Part shown: piece by piece, positions 14,607-29,000 of the stretch
How the letters are laid out: each line of letters begins with the position of its first letter
Position numbering within the stretch: position 1 is the stretch's first letter
DNA from: Corbicula japonica
Taxonomy: Eukaryota; Mollusca; Bivalvia; Venerida; Cyrenidae
Assembly (NCBI GenBank): GCA_038501625.1
Contig: JAZAYU010000177.1
Location: forward strand, 1,044,803-1,108,802
DNA length: 64,000 nt
Direction of reading: 5' to 3'
The notes under the pieces: generated by a model
Told to the model about the DNA's origin: nothing
Databases searched by the model: none
Seen by the model: the letters and a program-made list of their open reading frames with translations, nothing else
Position numbers and translations under genes: made by a program

Positions 14607-14646
<40 letters not shown>

Positions 14647-17600
14647 AATAATAATAATAATAATATATTGATGTTGTTGTCTGTAACCGAAACATGTTTT
14701 CCCTGTTTATTATGTGTTTGTTTATAAACCAATAAACAGTATACTTTTGATCCATCCTAAACGATGGTATGCATATGGTGGTGAACATGGAACCTTCAAT
14801 GCGGTATTTTCAGAATAATACCACTCCTTGTTCACCGGCATATGGTCCCCAGATAAAAGAGTGGGCTTGCCTAGCCGAAAAAAAAATGGCGGAACTAAAC
14901 AGAATAGAATTTTGACAGGGAACTGAGAATATAAATCCTGAATATCACAGACAACGCCAAAGGCAAAATTTAAACAGCAGGAAGTATATCATTGGGTGAT
15001 TCAACAATATCCAGATCTGTATTGACTGGGATAGTAAAATCCACCCACCTAAAAACTGGCCGAAATTTTAAAAAAGGCAATTTTAGAAGAACTATTGACG
15101 TAGTACACAAGTATCGTGCTTATCGACCTTCAAAGGACGTAACTGACAACAGCACTGATAAGATGTACGGGGAGACATTTTACAGCCACCACACGGCACA
15201 AACAACGCTACTGTGATATTGAAATAGATTAAAAGGGAACTTTGAAAGCCACCAAACTCGAAAAAATATGAAAATATTGCAGGCTCGGTTAATTGAGCCT
15301 GTTCATGTAATGACAGTAATGGAAATGCATATAACTGCAAATGTATTTACTAAAGATTAATATTAGATGCATTAAGTTATAAGCAATCAAATGTGTTAAA
15401 ACGAAAAGTCCCCACCCGATGGCGGGCAGTTGCAAAACGTCTGTCAAGCAAACTTTCACATTTTGAGTAGCTCATCCCATTATTTTTTTGAAATGGCAGT
15501 TGCATGAAAAATCTTCTAACCAAAACCGCATCTAATTTTCAAGGCTTTAATCTTCGACGCAAAGTATAGGTGATCAAGATTCATGTTTCGGTTGAAAATG
15601 ATAGTTCGTGGGTGAATGGATTCGTAAAATGGCCTTTCTCAGTTAATCTTTTATTCAATTTGGTTTATAATTTGTGATAGTTCAAGTTTTCATACCTATA
15701 ATATATAACTCGCATAACTTCTGTTACATCGACAGAAATAACAAAATAAAGTGTTAATATCTCGAATAGAAAAAAAAAAACTTTAAAAGCCACTTTACTC
15801 GTCGAATAATTAAAATATTGCAGGCTGGGTTTGATTGAGTCCGACCATTTTTAGTAATGGGTAATACTGCCCGGGCCTCATAGCAGCGGTTTAAGGGAAA
15901 CTCGTTTAGGAAAGTGTGAGGTCGGTGCACCCTAGAACCTTGTTTAACCCCCCTATTGGCAAATTGTTATTATGTGGCTTTTACATATTTCGCATTTTCT
16001 GAGTGTGGCTATTCCTTGTCCCAAGGTTATAAAACTGAGCATGGAAACCTGTCTCAAATCTCAAGCATCTGATTGGCTGAAATGGCGACTGGTCACCATT
16101 TCAGCCAATCAGATGCTTGAGATTTGAGACTGGTTTCTGATCTCAGTTTTATAACCTTGAGCCCTGATATGCACATTTTTGACTTTCCCTGAACACCGAC
16201 TATAAAGCAATTAAAAAGAAGCGTGTCATCATCATGCCTGTAGTTTACAGGCCTGTACTTTACATTCTTTTAAAGTTTATATTTATATAACTGAAACATG
16301 CGATTCACAAATGGAAGCTGCGATTTGTGTCTATAAAAAGGTTTTAATGGTTGTATAGATGACCTATATATTTCCCGAAATCGTACAGAAGGTGACAATT
16401 AAATATCTGTTTCAAAAGACCACGGAATATAACAGACGACTTAAACAATTTTAAGTATCTCTATTTTTATCTTCATTTCATGATATGTCGATATACTTCA
16501 AGGAACATATCCGCTGTCGACCTGTAAACACTGCTAGGCACTCTGTATCACTACGACGCTTGACATCTTAACTGTTAACGATCTGTGTCAATTAACCGAA
16601 AAGTAAATTCGCATTAAAAGCTACTTATGCTATGGGTTGATTTGTTTCAGAAATAAGAATTTCGTTACTGTTACTTTACTAATTATAACAGTTTTAGACA
16701 AAAAAAACAGCGTTACGCATATAAAATCTATCTACTATTATGTTACCTTAATACGGTACATAAATTAATAAAAACTGGGACACGCGACAAGAAGTCTTTA
16801 AGATCGAAGACGCCAAACTCGGCGTATATTTTGCTCAGAGGACAACACATTCTGTCAATACAATACAAAATAATGGTTGAAATTATTTTTGAGCCAATGG
16901 CCATGCAGTATTTTTCAAATATTTCGAACCTTAATTCTCATAATGTTGCGCGTCGGAAATGTGTTTATTATAGGACAATTTGCTCACGATTATTGTTCGG
17001 ACGTTTAATGACGAACATGTATTGTTCGCTTACGATCTTTTAAAGCGTGGAAGTAGGCGTGACTTACAAAGAGACAGGTAAAGGAAATCATTTTAATATT
17101 GATTTCAGCGTTGACTTTTTGGCTGATGGTCGACTTCTTAAAATGTTCAACCCTTTACTTCATAGACACGTCTGTTATCACATAGGGACCAGTGTAGATC
17201 CAGGTCAGCCATAAAATCAATGCCATCTGATCTGGAGTTCGTTGTTGTTGTTTTTTGTCAGAAATAACTTAGTGAGTCTAAAAGCGGACAGTGTAGATCA
17301 TGATCGGAATGCACAGATGTGTCGATTGATCTGGATATTAACTGTTTTGCCAAGAGATAAAAGATGTATGTATGTAGAAAAGGGTTAAATGGAACTTCAC
17401 TGACGAACCCTTATTTCTCCTTCCAACATGCACTGTCACACAGGTTTCTCCCGAGACCCATTGTGTTTTCAGATAAAAAAATTGCATAAATCGCTTTCTA
17501 AAATATTCTTACAGTACATGTTTTCAAGCCACAAAACTACTTGCAGTTTGACAGTTGATTTTGTTCATGCCCATATATGGTAATTTAGGCGGAGACTGTT

Positions 17601-20600
17601 TTGTCAGTTACAAAAATAATTTCAACCATTATATACGTTATAGTTTATTTAGAGGCTTGTATGAAAAATTAAACGGTCGCCCAGCTGCGCTGGGCCTGAC
17701 CGTTTAATTTTCATACAAACCTCTAAATGAACAATAACCTATACTTAATAATCCAAATATTAACAAAATCCAGCTATCACAGATTACTCGTGTAAGCTCA
17801 CAAGTCTTGACGTACATTGTAAAAAAGAACGTTGAATAATAAACAAGTCGGTAAGATACTGCGTGAATAACAACTCATTTCAGATTTAAAGGTGATAATT
17901 TTGTACTTTGTTATTTTTCAATGAATCATCGAAGCTTGTCATTTGCATATTAAGATTGTCTCGTAAATGTAAAGAAAGGTCAAAATAATTATGTTTTTCA
18001 AGTTGGCAAATATATATCATGAAAAAAAAACGTCTGGATAAATTGAAACGATGTAAAAACACAATGTACGCCTGTATGTTATGCTATCAAAATTATTTAG
18101 CTATATTCATTACTTTACCAAACACTAAACATTGGTGATAATGTGAAAATAAAATATATAACTGTGTCTTTTTTCCAAAAATAGCAGTGCTGAAAATGCT
18201 TAAAATACCACCGAAGACAACCTGAAAAAATGTCTTGAACGATATTTGTAAACAATCACTTAAGATATGACATTACCGTTGATCTGTGGTCCGTTGCCGC
18301 GCTGTAAGTTTCACGCGGTTTTATTCTCATGATGTTTCAAGATATTTAATGGTTGATTAAGAAAAAGTTGTTTTAAATGATTTTTATCAATGTAAACGGC
18401 TAAAAAAATGAAACACTCGCAGAACAGACAAATACAACGGAAGCACAAAAACAGGAAAGACCAATAAGAGTTCCTTTGAATGAAATTCGAGAAGGGCCAA
18501 AAACACAGAGCAAATTGGATATGCTATACAGTGACCGTCGTTGACTTCCTTGATTCCACTGACAGCTTCTAAATTCTACATCATGATAAATGGGTTTTTT
18601 ACGATGTTTACTTTAAGAAGATTTTTGAACATTACTTTATTCACAATACAACTGTGCAGTGACACTAAATAATGTCTTGGTTAATTTGATGAGATATAGA
18701 CCTCATCAGACCGGAATTCTATTAAAATAACATTAATGACTACCCTATACATGCAAATGATGAGATAAAATGGAAGAAATCAGCAAAACAATCCGATTTG
18801 AACAAAGCAACGTTAATGTATTGTTACTAGTGAATTGCATCTAGTAATTAACAAACAGTAATGATTTTGCGTTTTTATTGTACGGTATTTACGATGTTTG
18901 TAATAAAAGTCGTTACTTAAACATGGTAATTTTGTTAGAAACATAAAGAAAATTGTCTTTAGATTCTTCTTATAAATCATGTAATTAAATGAAACAGTTC
19001 TGTATAGTATAAGTCCTTAATTCCTTGCTTGGTTCTGTTCACTAAGACACTGTTTTGTTTTCTTTCTATTTTTTTACATATTTTTTCAAACGCTAGGTTA
19101 TGTTAAGCGAAAACTGTTTAAAAATTTCACATGTTATTGTAAAGTACAAACTTGAAAATGTTTTGAAACATAAAAATGGATGTTAACTTTTTTATAATTT
19201 TATGTGGAATTTCAATAAACAAACGCCACAGTAGTATAATCTGGTCTCAGAGACGTTCATTTCATCATCCTAAATAGAAAGAGAACTTTTGTCTGAAGTG
19301 GATGTAAGCACGTCAATATGCTATTAAATAGTACAACTAGACAATTTGAGCTTTATTTGTATAAGAAACGTCGCTTTACGGTCATTTTGAGACAACATAT
19401 AATCCCATTTATCACGTTTTAAAATTCAATAAAAGTCCATTTTATGAAAGTAGGATAGGTATATTTGGAGAAGCCACATGCTCCTCACACAGCCAAAAAG
19501 TGATAAGAGAACAAAAATAAATAGTTGTAAAGTTAACAAAAGTAGAACATGCGAGGTAACTGCCTTGGGGCATTTGGTGGCAGTCGGGGTAATAAAAAAG
19601 CTCCGGTTCTAACAGGTGCTCGTGTGTAGAATCCTGCCTTGGTAAATTAACTCTACCTGGCCAACAATACGACAAAACTTGTAAAAGAACATATACAAAA
19701 ATAAAATATAATATCACATATAGGTTCTTCTTTTATTTTATTCATATCGCACATAAAGCAAAAAGGAATGTTCTATGCACTTTAAATATTACAATGTATT
19801 ACTAAAATTGGACATTTATAAAACAAAAATTCCTTGGGTTTATGGTTTATTGTTTGTGAAAATTTCGTTTATGATCGCACGACATCATTACTGTAAACAC
19901 GTTTAAACTTTATAAAAAAATTAGAATCAAAATAATTAGAAGGAAAGGAAAGATACCTTAAAACTAAGCACAATGGTTTAGTTGCATAGAAACCACTAAA
20001 TCAGAAAAATACAATCTTAACATATACTTTCCTTTTTGCCAAAAACGTATTATCGGTACATGTGAGTTATAGGATGACATAATATTTAATAAATCTAGGG
20101 CAGTATATCATCATAAGGTTATAACACTTAAAAGCATTTTCTTGATCATTCCTTCATCATTCCTTCCGATTACTTTGCAGTACATAGAAGTCTACGTGGA
20201 TTATTGTAATCAATACATTGCAATCTTACAACTATAAATCACACACTTATATGTTTGTTTTTGCTGAATGCATTCTCGAAATACGTCAACCAATAGCCAA
20301 AAAGATGAAAAATATTTTTTTTCACATTAAAGTCAAAATGTTGTTTTGCATAACATAGTTCTTTTATTATGTAAATATTCTGCCCTATGTCGGAAATATC
20401 GTTTCGCGGTGCGGTTATATATTCGTGAATTTTCAAATGTATAGATAACGCCAAGGCCAATCTACAGCGGCAAGCCATTCATGCAAGTGACAGACCCCGT
20501 ACATACAATCCGTATTCCCACATATAGGATAGTTCAAATACGCCTATATAATGACAACCAGAATGAATGACATTCTGCATGGATTGAAATTAGCATAAAA

Positions 20601-22997
20601 CCATCAAGGGAGGTAGTTGAATCTGATTACTACACTGAATAACAAGATATTTCGAAGGGTATTATAATTTGTTTTGTTTTTTCTTTCGCGACATAAACCC
20701 ATGCGAAACAAAACCATATAACGGCCGTCAAAACCTAAATTACAAATAAAATACAGCCCCGAAATCTTCTAAAACTCTATGGAAATTGGATTCGGCAAAG
20801 CTTCAAACTGACATATTTGAATCTACTATCTAAACTTTGCAAACACTCCTGATTAATGATTTGTTTACGAATTTTAGTATAAAAAGACAATAGAACATTC
20901 GTTCATTCGCAATATAACGCTGCTTTGACACTACATAACATCTACCTTAATTTGATGAGATAAATGCCTTATCGGATAGTGTTTCAAATGAAATAACATT
21001 AATGACTTGGAGAAACAAGCTGATCTATCAGATTACAGAGCAGACATAAACGAATACCGTTTCAAATAGAAAAATTAAATGGCATTTTATGTATTATTTG
21101 ATGTTAGATTGCATTAGCTAATGGGCATATAATTATATTTGTGCGTTAATTTGCCCAGTATTTTAGATAGTTATTATAAATAGGCGCTATTGAAACATGA
21201 TGATTTTGTTAAACACTTTAATGTTAACAAATCCGTCAGAATGTTCGATCAATTGGAGCTTTATACGGCCTAAAATAGACATGTTACATTTTACAAGCAC
21301 CCCTACACCAAAACACACGCTCACCACACCTGACTACCTACCAAAACCATAAAAATAAATCTAAAAAATGATGTCTTGTTGAAATGGCAGTTTGTTTGTG
21401 GTGTTTACTTCATCAATTGATTTAATTAAATGAAATTTTCACTAAAAATGCCACATTGTTGGAAATGTTATAGTTTTTTTATTGTTCTATTTCTATCACC
21501 GCGTTAACACAAATTCATAAACTTTAATGATTACGCTGTTTAAACAAAACTCAATTGGTCGTATGAAACTTTAAATGAAAAATTAACTTTGAAGGCCTCC
21601 GTATATACGACGAAAAATCAAAATAATGCTGACTGTTCGACTGAACCTGTTCATGAATGTGCTCAACAAAATGGGATTATTGATTACTATAACTTTTTTC
21701 AGATCATACCTCTCAGACAGAAAACAGTTAATTAAAAATGGTGAAATACGATCACAAACTCGTCATATTATTTCTGGTGTACCCCAGGGCTCAATCATAG
21801 GCCCCCTTTTATTTTTATTATACGTAAATGATTTACCGCTAAAAATTACATCATGGGTCGATATGTATGCTGATGACGCAACTATACACGCATCCGACTG
21901 CAAACTAGAAGTAGTACAAATGAAACTACAGTTAAGTTTAAACGAAACTCAAAAATGGTGTTCAATAAATAACATGATCATAAACCCAATCAAAACAACA
22001 TGTATGATCATTGATTCGAAGCAAAGGATCAATAATAACCATGAACTCAAATTATCTGTTGGGAATAAATTGCTTCAAAATGTAAAATCACAAAAATTAC
22101 TAGGCGTCTATATTGACAACTGTCTTAACTGGAGTACACATATAAATCAAACTTGTAAGAAACTTTCATCAAAATTATTTTTACTTAAACGAATATCATT
22201 CTTTCTAACAATGGAAATGAAACAACTCTTCTATAATGCATATATTGCATCTACTTTTGAATATGGTTGTATTGTTTGGAGTAACGGTAACCGTCGCGAC
22301 TTAAATAGAATATATAAAATTCAAAAAAGAGCAGCAAGAATAATTCTTAAAAAACCTGTTCGCACACCTACGAAAGATCTTTTTCATATCCTAAAATGGC
22401 TTTCTTTTGAATCAAGATGTAAATATCACACTGCACTATTGGTCTACAAATCTATACATAATTTGGTTCCAAAATACATCACTGACCTTGTAAAAGTATC
22501 TAATAACCCTCGGTATAACTTGCGATCTTCTTCTAGAACTGATATTGAACACTTAAAATGTAAAACTAACTTAATTAAAAAATGTTTCAGCTATACAGGT
22601 ATGAGCGTATGGAATGGTATCCCTTATGAAATTAGATCTGCCTCTTCCATATATTTATTCAAAAAACATTTAAAAACTTACTTGATTGAAATACAACTTC
22701 TTTAAAGTGTTATTACTTTTGTATTTGTATATAGCTTTTCACATAATTTTACATGATGTGTAATCGAAATTTGCCTATAGCATGTATACTGTATATGATA
22801 AATTGTGTCTGTCTTTTAGAATTGATGTTTTATATGTTGTTATATATGTTTTTCGTTTATCTATTTTAGAAGGCCTCATTGTAAATAAGCAATTTCTTCA
22901 TTTGACCAACTTTTTATACTAGCAAATATTATATTTGTTTGTATTATTTTGTTGTCATAGATTTTGTCTTAATGAGTTACCTTCTTAAAATAAAGAG

Positions 22998-23044
<47 letters not shown>

Positions 23045-26000
23045 AGCAATAATTCAATGTACGAGGAGAGTAATGTTTTTCTGAATAATATCATGCTGCA
23101 TTTATTGTGACAACAGAAACAAAACGATAAACTTGGTGAATTTTACAGTTAATATGCGTTTGTATCTTTTCACAACTGAAGATCATAATGGCTAAGGGAG
23201 CGAAGGAACATCTGCAAAAATTGTACATAATAATCAATAAATCATTCAATAACTTGTTGAGATAATACTGAAATAAAAATTAAATGAAAAGAAAACTTTA
23301 AGATTATTTTGATGAATGGTAACAACAAATAGTTTAGCATATTGATGGTAGAGTTATACGTTTGCCCATACAGTTCCTAGTTCTGATGCAAATGGGATTT
23401 CCTTTTTTTTTAGTTCGTGCTTGGTAATAAGAGTATTAATTCTTTTAAATGTTTATAAATCTTAAAATAAATACGTTTTTATTACATTTTTCGCTAAAAT
23501 CAAACTGACAGTAAAACTTATTCCCAGATTCTTTTTAACACTTTTTGAAAAATGCAATGTGTGTTCTCCAAACAAAATAGTTTCAGATGATATTGACGTG
23601 ATATAAATACAGTTGTATTGTTTTTGAACTATATCTTTGAATTTCAATCTACTTTCACCACTCCTTCACGAGAAAAAATGGGCGGAATCAAATAGAATAC
23701 AATTTTGAAAGGGTATCAAAGAATATAGGATTGAGTTTGCTATTGTAAACAATGAAAAGACAAGACGAATGTCAACCCGAGACGTTTTTACGGTCAATGC
23801 GGTTAAAATCTCAAATCTCAAAGAAATGCTGATGTAGTCTTTGCCTGTTCTAGCCTTTAATCGTGACTGTTAGTATAAAACTTCACGAATTTAGAAAGAA
23901 AAAAATCAGCAGTAAGAAATGGAATTATGACGTTTTAACCACTGATGTTTTCTACAGAATTATTAATCTTAAAACCTTTTAGAGAGATATTATAATAATA
24001 ACAACAATTATCTCCTTTTACCATTAAGGCTATGAAACCTATTAGATATTGTTACATGTAAGACTTCATGCTTTTATTGGAGACATTATATAAGTAAACT
24101 AAGGATTCGGCGAAGTTTAAAATAAGTTCTAGAATGCTTTATATAAATTATATCATTGTTGTTAATCCTAGTTTGGAATATTTCCCTATTTGTCCTGTTC
24201 TTTCTCTCCCAAAGATCCCTTTTCAGATACAACTGTATTATTCGGGATATAACATTAAGAAAATAATTGAGTATTAATAATCTATTGCTCAAATATACGG
24301 CAACGCGTAATAAATCATTTTTATAACCCATGTTTGTTTTGTTTCTATCTCTAATTAGGGGTTTGTCTGAAACAAACCATGTTCACTGCTCTGCATGGCG
24401 TTAAGTCGGCGAGAAGAAATCATGGTACTTTGACGATAAGATTCTATACATTCTTATGATTTATTTTCCAGGCTCATTGTAAAGTGCTGTCTTTCATGAA
24501 GTTGTACTTCACAAGCACTACCTATGTATGGATGTTTTGTGAGGGACTGTATCTACACAAACTTGTTGTCAACGCCTTCTCTCCTCCAAAATGCCTGACA
24601 CTATTTTATATTTTAGGATGGGGCAAGTAAATTTGTTGGTGTTTTAGTATTAGTCATATTTAAGTTCTAAGATATGTTTATGTATGCAAGTTTCATTTAC
24701 AGATTGAACGATTTTTACTCTTGTAAATTGTGTTCGTAATTATATTCCAAAAGTGGAAATCCAATAGAATTAAAATACTTCAGTAAAACTGTCTATGATT
24801 AAATCTTAATTTTGATACCAAATTAAGGCATTAGGAAAAGCAGTTAATGAAATATTATCGAGAAGAAACTTCACAAATACGGCGATGAACGAAAATCACC
24901 GATCTTTCTCAACTAGTGTTCTATTATATATTGCAATACAGAGAGCAAAATAGAACTTCTATAGTGCAGTACAGAGCAAAAAGACAACACCAGAGCAATT
25001 GTGTGCGTCATTGCCCAGCGGGCTTATAATTTTTTGTCGTGGTGCTTTTCTTTTTTAGAATCTGTTTAGAATCATACTTCAATTTCCTCCCTCAGTTTTG
25101 TCTGGTTTGTGCGATAGTATTATATTTTCTAGGATGAATTATATTCTTCGGCATTAATTTCGCCCCACGTATTCTAGAAAGTTATTTTCACCACATTTTA
25201 TGCAGAATAGTGATCCTGGTTAACTCTGCTAGTTGAAAAGATTTTAGCATGTAATCCCGATTAGCAAAGTCTGTGGACAGTCTTAATGGCATAGGGAGTA
25301 TATTTTATTTTAGCCTGAGCTACATGATAAGAGATATTTGCAGATATTGTATTGCATTATTATTCGTCAGTTCGTATCCGAAAATGTTTTACTTTATTTT
25401 CCTAATTAATGCAATAAAAAATTATAATTGAATTTGAAATATAGCAGTTAAAGAATTAATTTAAGAAGTGACATATGCATATGAGGAATAGCAACACCCA
25501 TAGAGCACATCATCCCAACACAGCCAGAAAGTAGGAAGGGAATGAATCATGAGCTTACAAAATGGTCAATTTCAGAAAAGAAACTAACGAAAAAGAGAGC
25601 CTGAGAACGTCCAGTGGCAAATCTGGCTGTTTAAACCAAATTGTAGGGTTCACCAAACTCACACATGCCCCGATTAGGTTCTGTGATAAACAAACAGATA
25701 CGTGTTACATGTATCTTGGTGAATTAACTCCAACGAAGCCAACAACAATACGATGTTCATGCAACAGCACACGAATATTTAGGCCACCGACAATATACGT
25801 TTTTATTGCAGGGTACCCATTGCTTTACACCAGCGCTTATGCAGTGGTAAGGGTTACTATGGCGAACGAAAGGTATGTTTTGTTGTCAGAGAGTTTCACC
25901 AAGTTTGTCTTGGAACTTGGCACAACTACCATAAACCATTTTTCTGATTAGTAGATATTTAATGTTTAATTTTAATTTTAACCGCAAAATACTTTTCTAT

Positions 26001-29000
26001 TTAAAAATCAATTGTTTAAAATTAAGACCTTGTTTTGTGTGAAAAGATTAGCATGATCAAAGGTGGTCGTTTCGTAGCGGCGTGCTTCCGGTTTTACATC
26101 AGTATAATTAGATGTTTCAAATATACAACGTTCTGCTGTCGTATTGTTTGATTTTGTAGATATTGTAGATATTTAAAATCATACGTTATAATTTGCTAGA
26201 AGTTACAATTTAAGTATATAGGAAATTTAGCATAATCATTTGTATGATAATATAACTTCTTCTGGTTTCCGTGTTATAGCTGCTGGGCGAAAAGTATGGG
26301 TGATAAAGAATGGATAATTTATGCTCCAAATTTATTTTGTCTCTTGGTATGTATAAAAGTTATCCTATGTTTATAAATTTTCTGCATTTAAAATATTAAA
26401 TTTTGGATAGGAAAAGTAACAAATTTTCACAATAAAATGCTGTTTGGCGACAGTGGATATATCTATCTAAGCTAAAAGACATTTCTTATGAATTGCTTTG
26501 ACTTTGATGTAGTTCCAGACTGCAACTTGGCAATGCCTATTATTTAAAACATGTTTTATTAGATTAGCAAACTGTTTACTTCTTTTTGTATTTGTAGAGA
26601 TGATCACTTATATTGTTTTTTCGATTAAATACGTAACCATTATATTACACGTTAATACACTGATGTCATTTTTTTGTTTTCAATTATAGGCAAACGTCTA
26701 TTTCCTGTGTTGTATACTTAGGATTTTGCTCACACAACTTCAGGTGCATCCAAACGAACCTAGTAATTTTAGGTAACTATTCTTTCTGTTTCTTTCATCC
26801 CTGTCATTGTTTTCTTGCTGATTTAACTCCAGGGGCTCTGTCTCAGGAAGTTCGTCGAGTGCCTGCCTTTTTGCTTGACAATGCTATTAGTTTCTAGTTT
26901 TATACGTTTGTTTGCTTTTGCATGCAACATTGTCGAGTTGATGCGTTGGTTAATGCAAATACATAGACAACTTGTTTGTTCATATAAGAACCTGTTGAGG
27001 CAAACGTGAGGTTGAAGCACCATAGAACCTGATTTCAACCTACGGTGTCAAATTGTTTTGCAACACACAGTTCCGATGCGGTAACACCCGTTTTCTTATT
27101 TTTGTTAATTTTTTTGTAGTGTCTTTCTTTTTTAATTTATCATTTAATAACCAATTCTATTTCTCCTCGCTATTTTGTGAGGAGGCTGTGTCTTCCTGCT
27201 GCTGCCATTCTTGTTGCGGTTCACTTTTTACTCTTGCTTTACAATTTGAGGCAACAACACAGTTAAAATGGCCTTTGCCAGGAATCTAAAATAGGGTTAT
27301 TAATACATTATTTTGATCCAGAAGGATGGTGGATTGATCAAACAAATGCGAAACAACACAGATGACAGAGGATCCTTTAAAAGGGCCCATTGTTCTTTGG
27401 CTCTCGTAAAATGCAATGCATGCTTTTACAATGTAACTTAAACATTTTAGGCAGACTGGAAAGAATAAATTACTTTAATTAAATGCAGCGGCGGCAATAA
27501 AAAGGAAACAACAGTTGATGCATCGGTTGCTAACGGAAATCTAGTATGGCGGCGAACGGAAAAATAATACTTTTTGGGATAAAAGATAGATTTTTTTCAA
27601 GTTTTCAAGTATTTTGAATGGCATTAGATATTATTTTAGATATATAGGCCTTTCTGAAAGCCTCTACTTCCGGTTTTAATCATTACTTATACATATTTGA
27701 TTTCATAAATGGCTCATTTATACACCTTTAAGTCTTAGACAGATATACTCTCCGAAAAAAGGAACACTTTGATGATCAAACAACGTAATTTCATTGTGTA
27801 AGATCTAATTGTTTGAAATTTTTATATAAAAGGTTGTTCAATTTAATATTTGGTGTGTTTTTCCGAATATTAGAACGATATTATTTAATCTATGTTTCAA
27901 ATTGTTTTTAAACACCCCGATTCCTACAGATATGAAACTTCAAGCTATGGCATATAGAGGATATTTGTTTTTACCAGTGTAAGGTAGAAATATATGTCAC
28001 CGAGTGAGCTCCGGAATTCGTATTTTCACGAGTGAAATATATTTCAATCTTTCACTGGTAGAAACAAATTTTCTTATTATTTTATGCTTTTAAGTCAAAA
28101 TTTGCGTAAATTTGACAGAAAAGTTGCAAGAATTGGCGCCAAAACCGCTTGTTTATGACGTGACGTCATAACGTCAAATATACAAATTTGAGCCCGTTTT
28201 CTAAACGTTCTCATTTGGTATGTAATGTGCGTTTGGTTACCAACGTGAAAAAATCAGTGAAAATAAAAATGATATTCCACTGTTTTAAAAACAGTGAAAT
28301 ACCACTTTTATTTCACCGGGAAAATTCTATAATTCACTGAAAAGCATAAAATAAAAAAACTACGTTTAGAATTAATAATTTTAAAAAAAATTGGTTCACA
28401 TGTCATTTGGTTCCTGTTTTAAGTTTCTGCTTTTGTCACAATGTGCAGTATTTTGACATATTTTTGCCGTTAGCTGCCTTGAAACGGAATCAATAGACGC
28501 TATAATTAGGTAAAATGCCTAAAGTATTGTTATTATAAAACAAAAGAAACCTGCTAACACAACTGTTATTTTCATTATTTCAGGAAAGCATTAAAAGCAA
28601 CGTTTGTGTTGATACCACTGTTTGGAGTGTATTTAGTGGTGACTATATATCGGTTACCGCCTGGATATCCCGGTTCACTGTACTATGAACACTTTTCAGA
28701 ATTTGTCTCCAACACCCAGGTAAAGATTACAGTAGTAAGTGAACTAATATTGGCCTTTTATATTGGCCTTTTTACTTGGCCAGTGGTAGTCTTATTTGCC
28801 CAAGGCCAAATAACATGGCCAATGCAAATTCACTTGATTAATGACAGTTTTATTAATTAACAGAATAAAAACACGCATTGTCAAAATAAATGTGGATGAA
28901 GAGAAATAACCTAAAAAAAGACCTTAAATACAGCACATACACCAATACACACACACCAACACTCACACACATAAATGCACATACTAAGTAGTTTGAATTT

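Noticed and set aside
14525..14788. Minus-strand frame rich in Thr
   Set aside because: It is a translation of a triplet microsatellite.
14992..15216. 74-residue open frame in the family A region
   Set aside because: Much of it overlaps a dispersed repeat found in either orientation elsewhere. No splice or family support.
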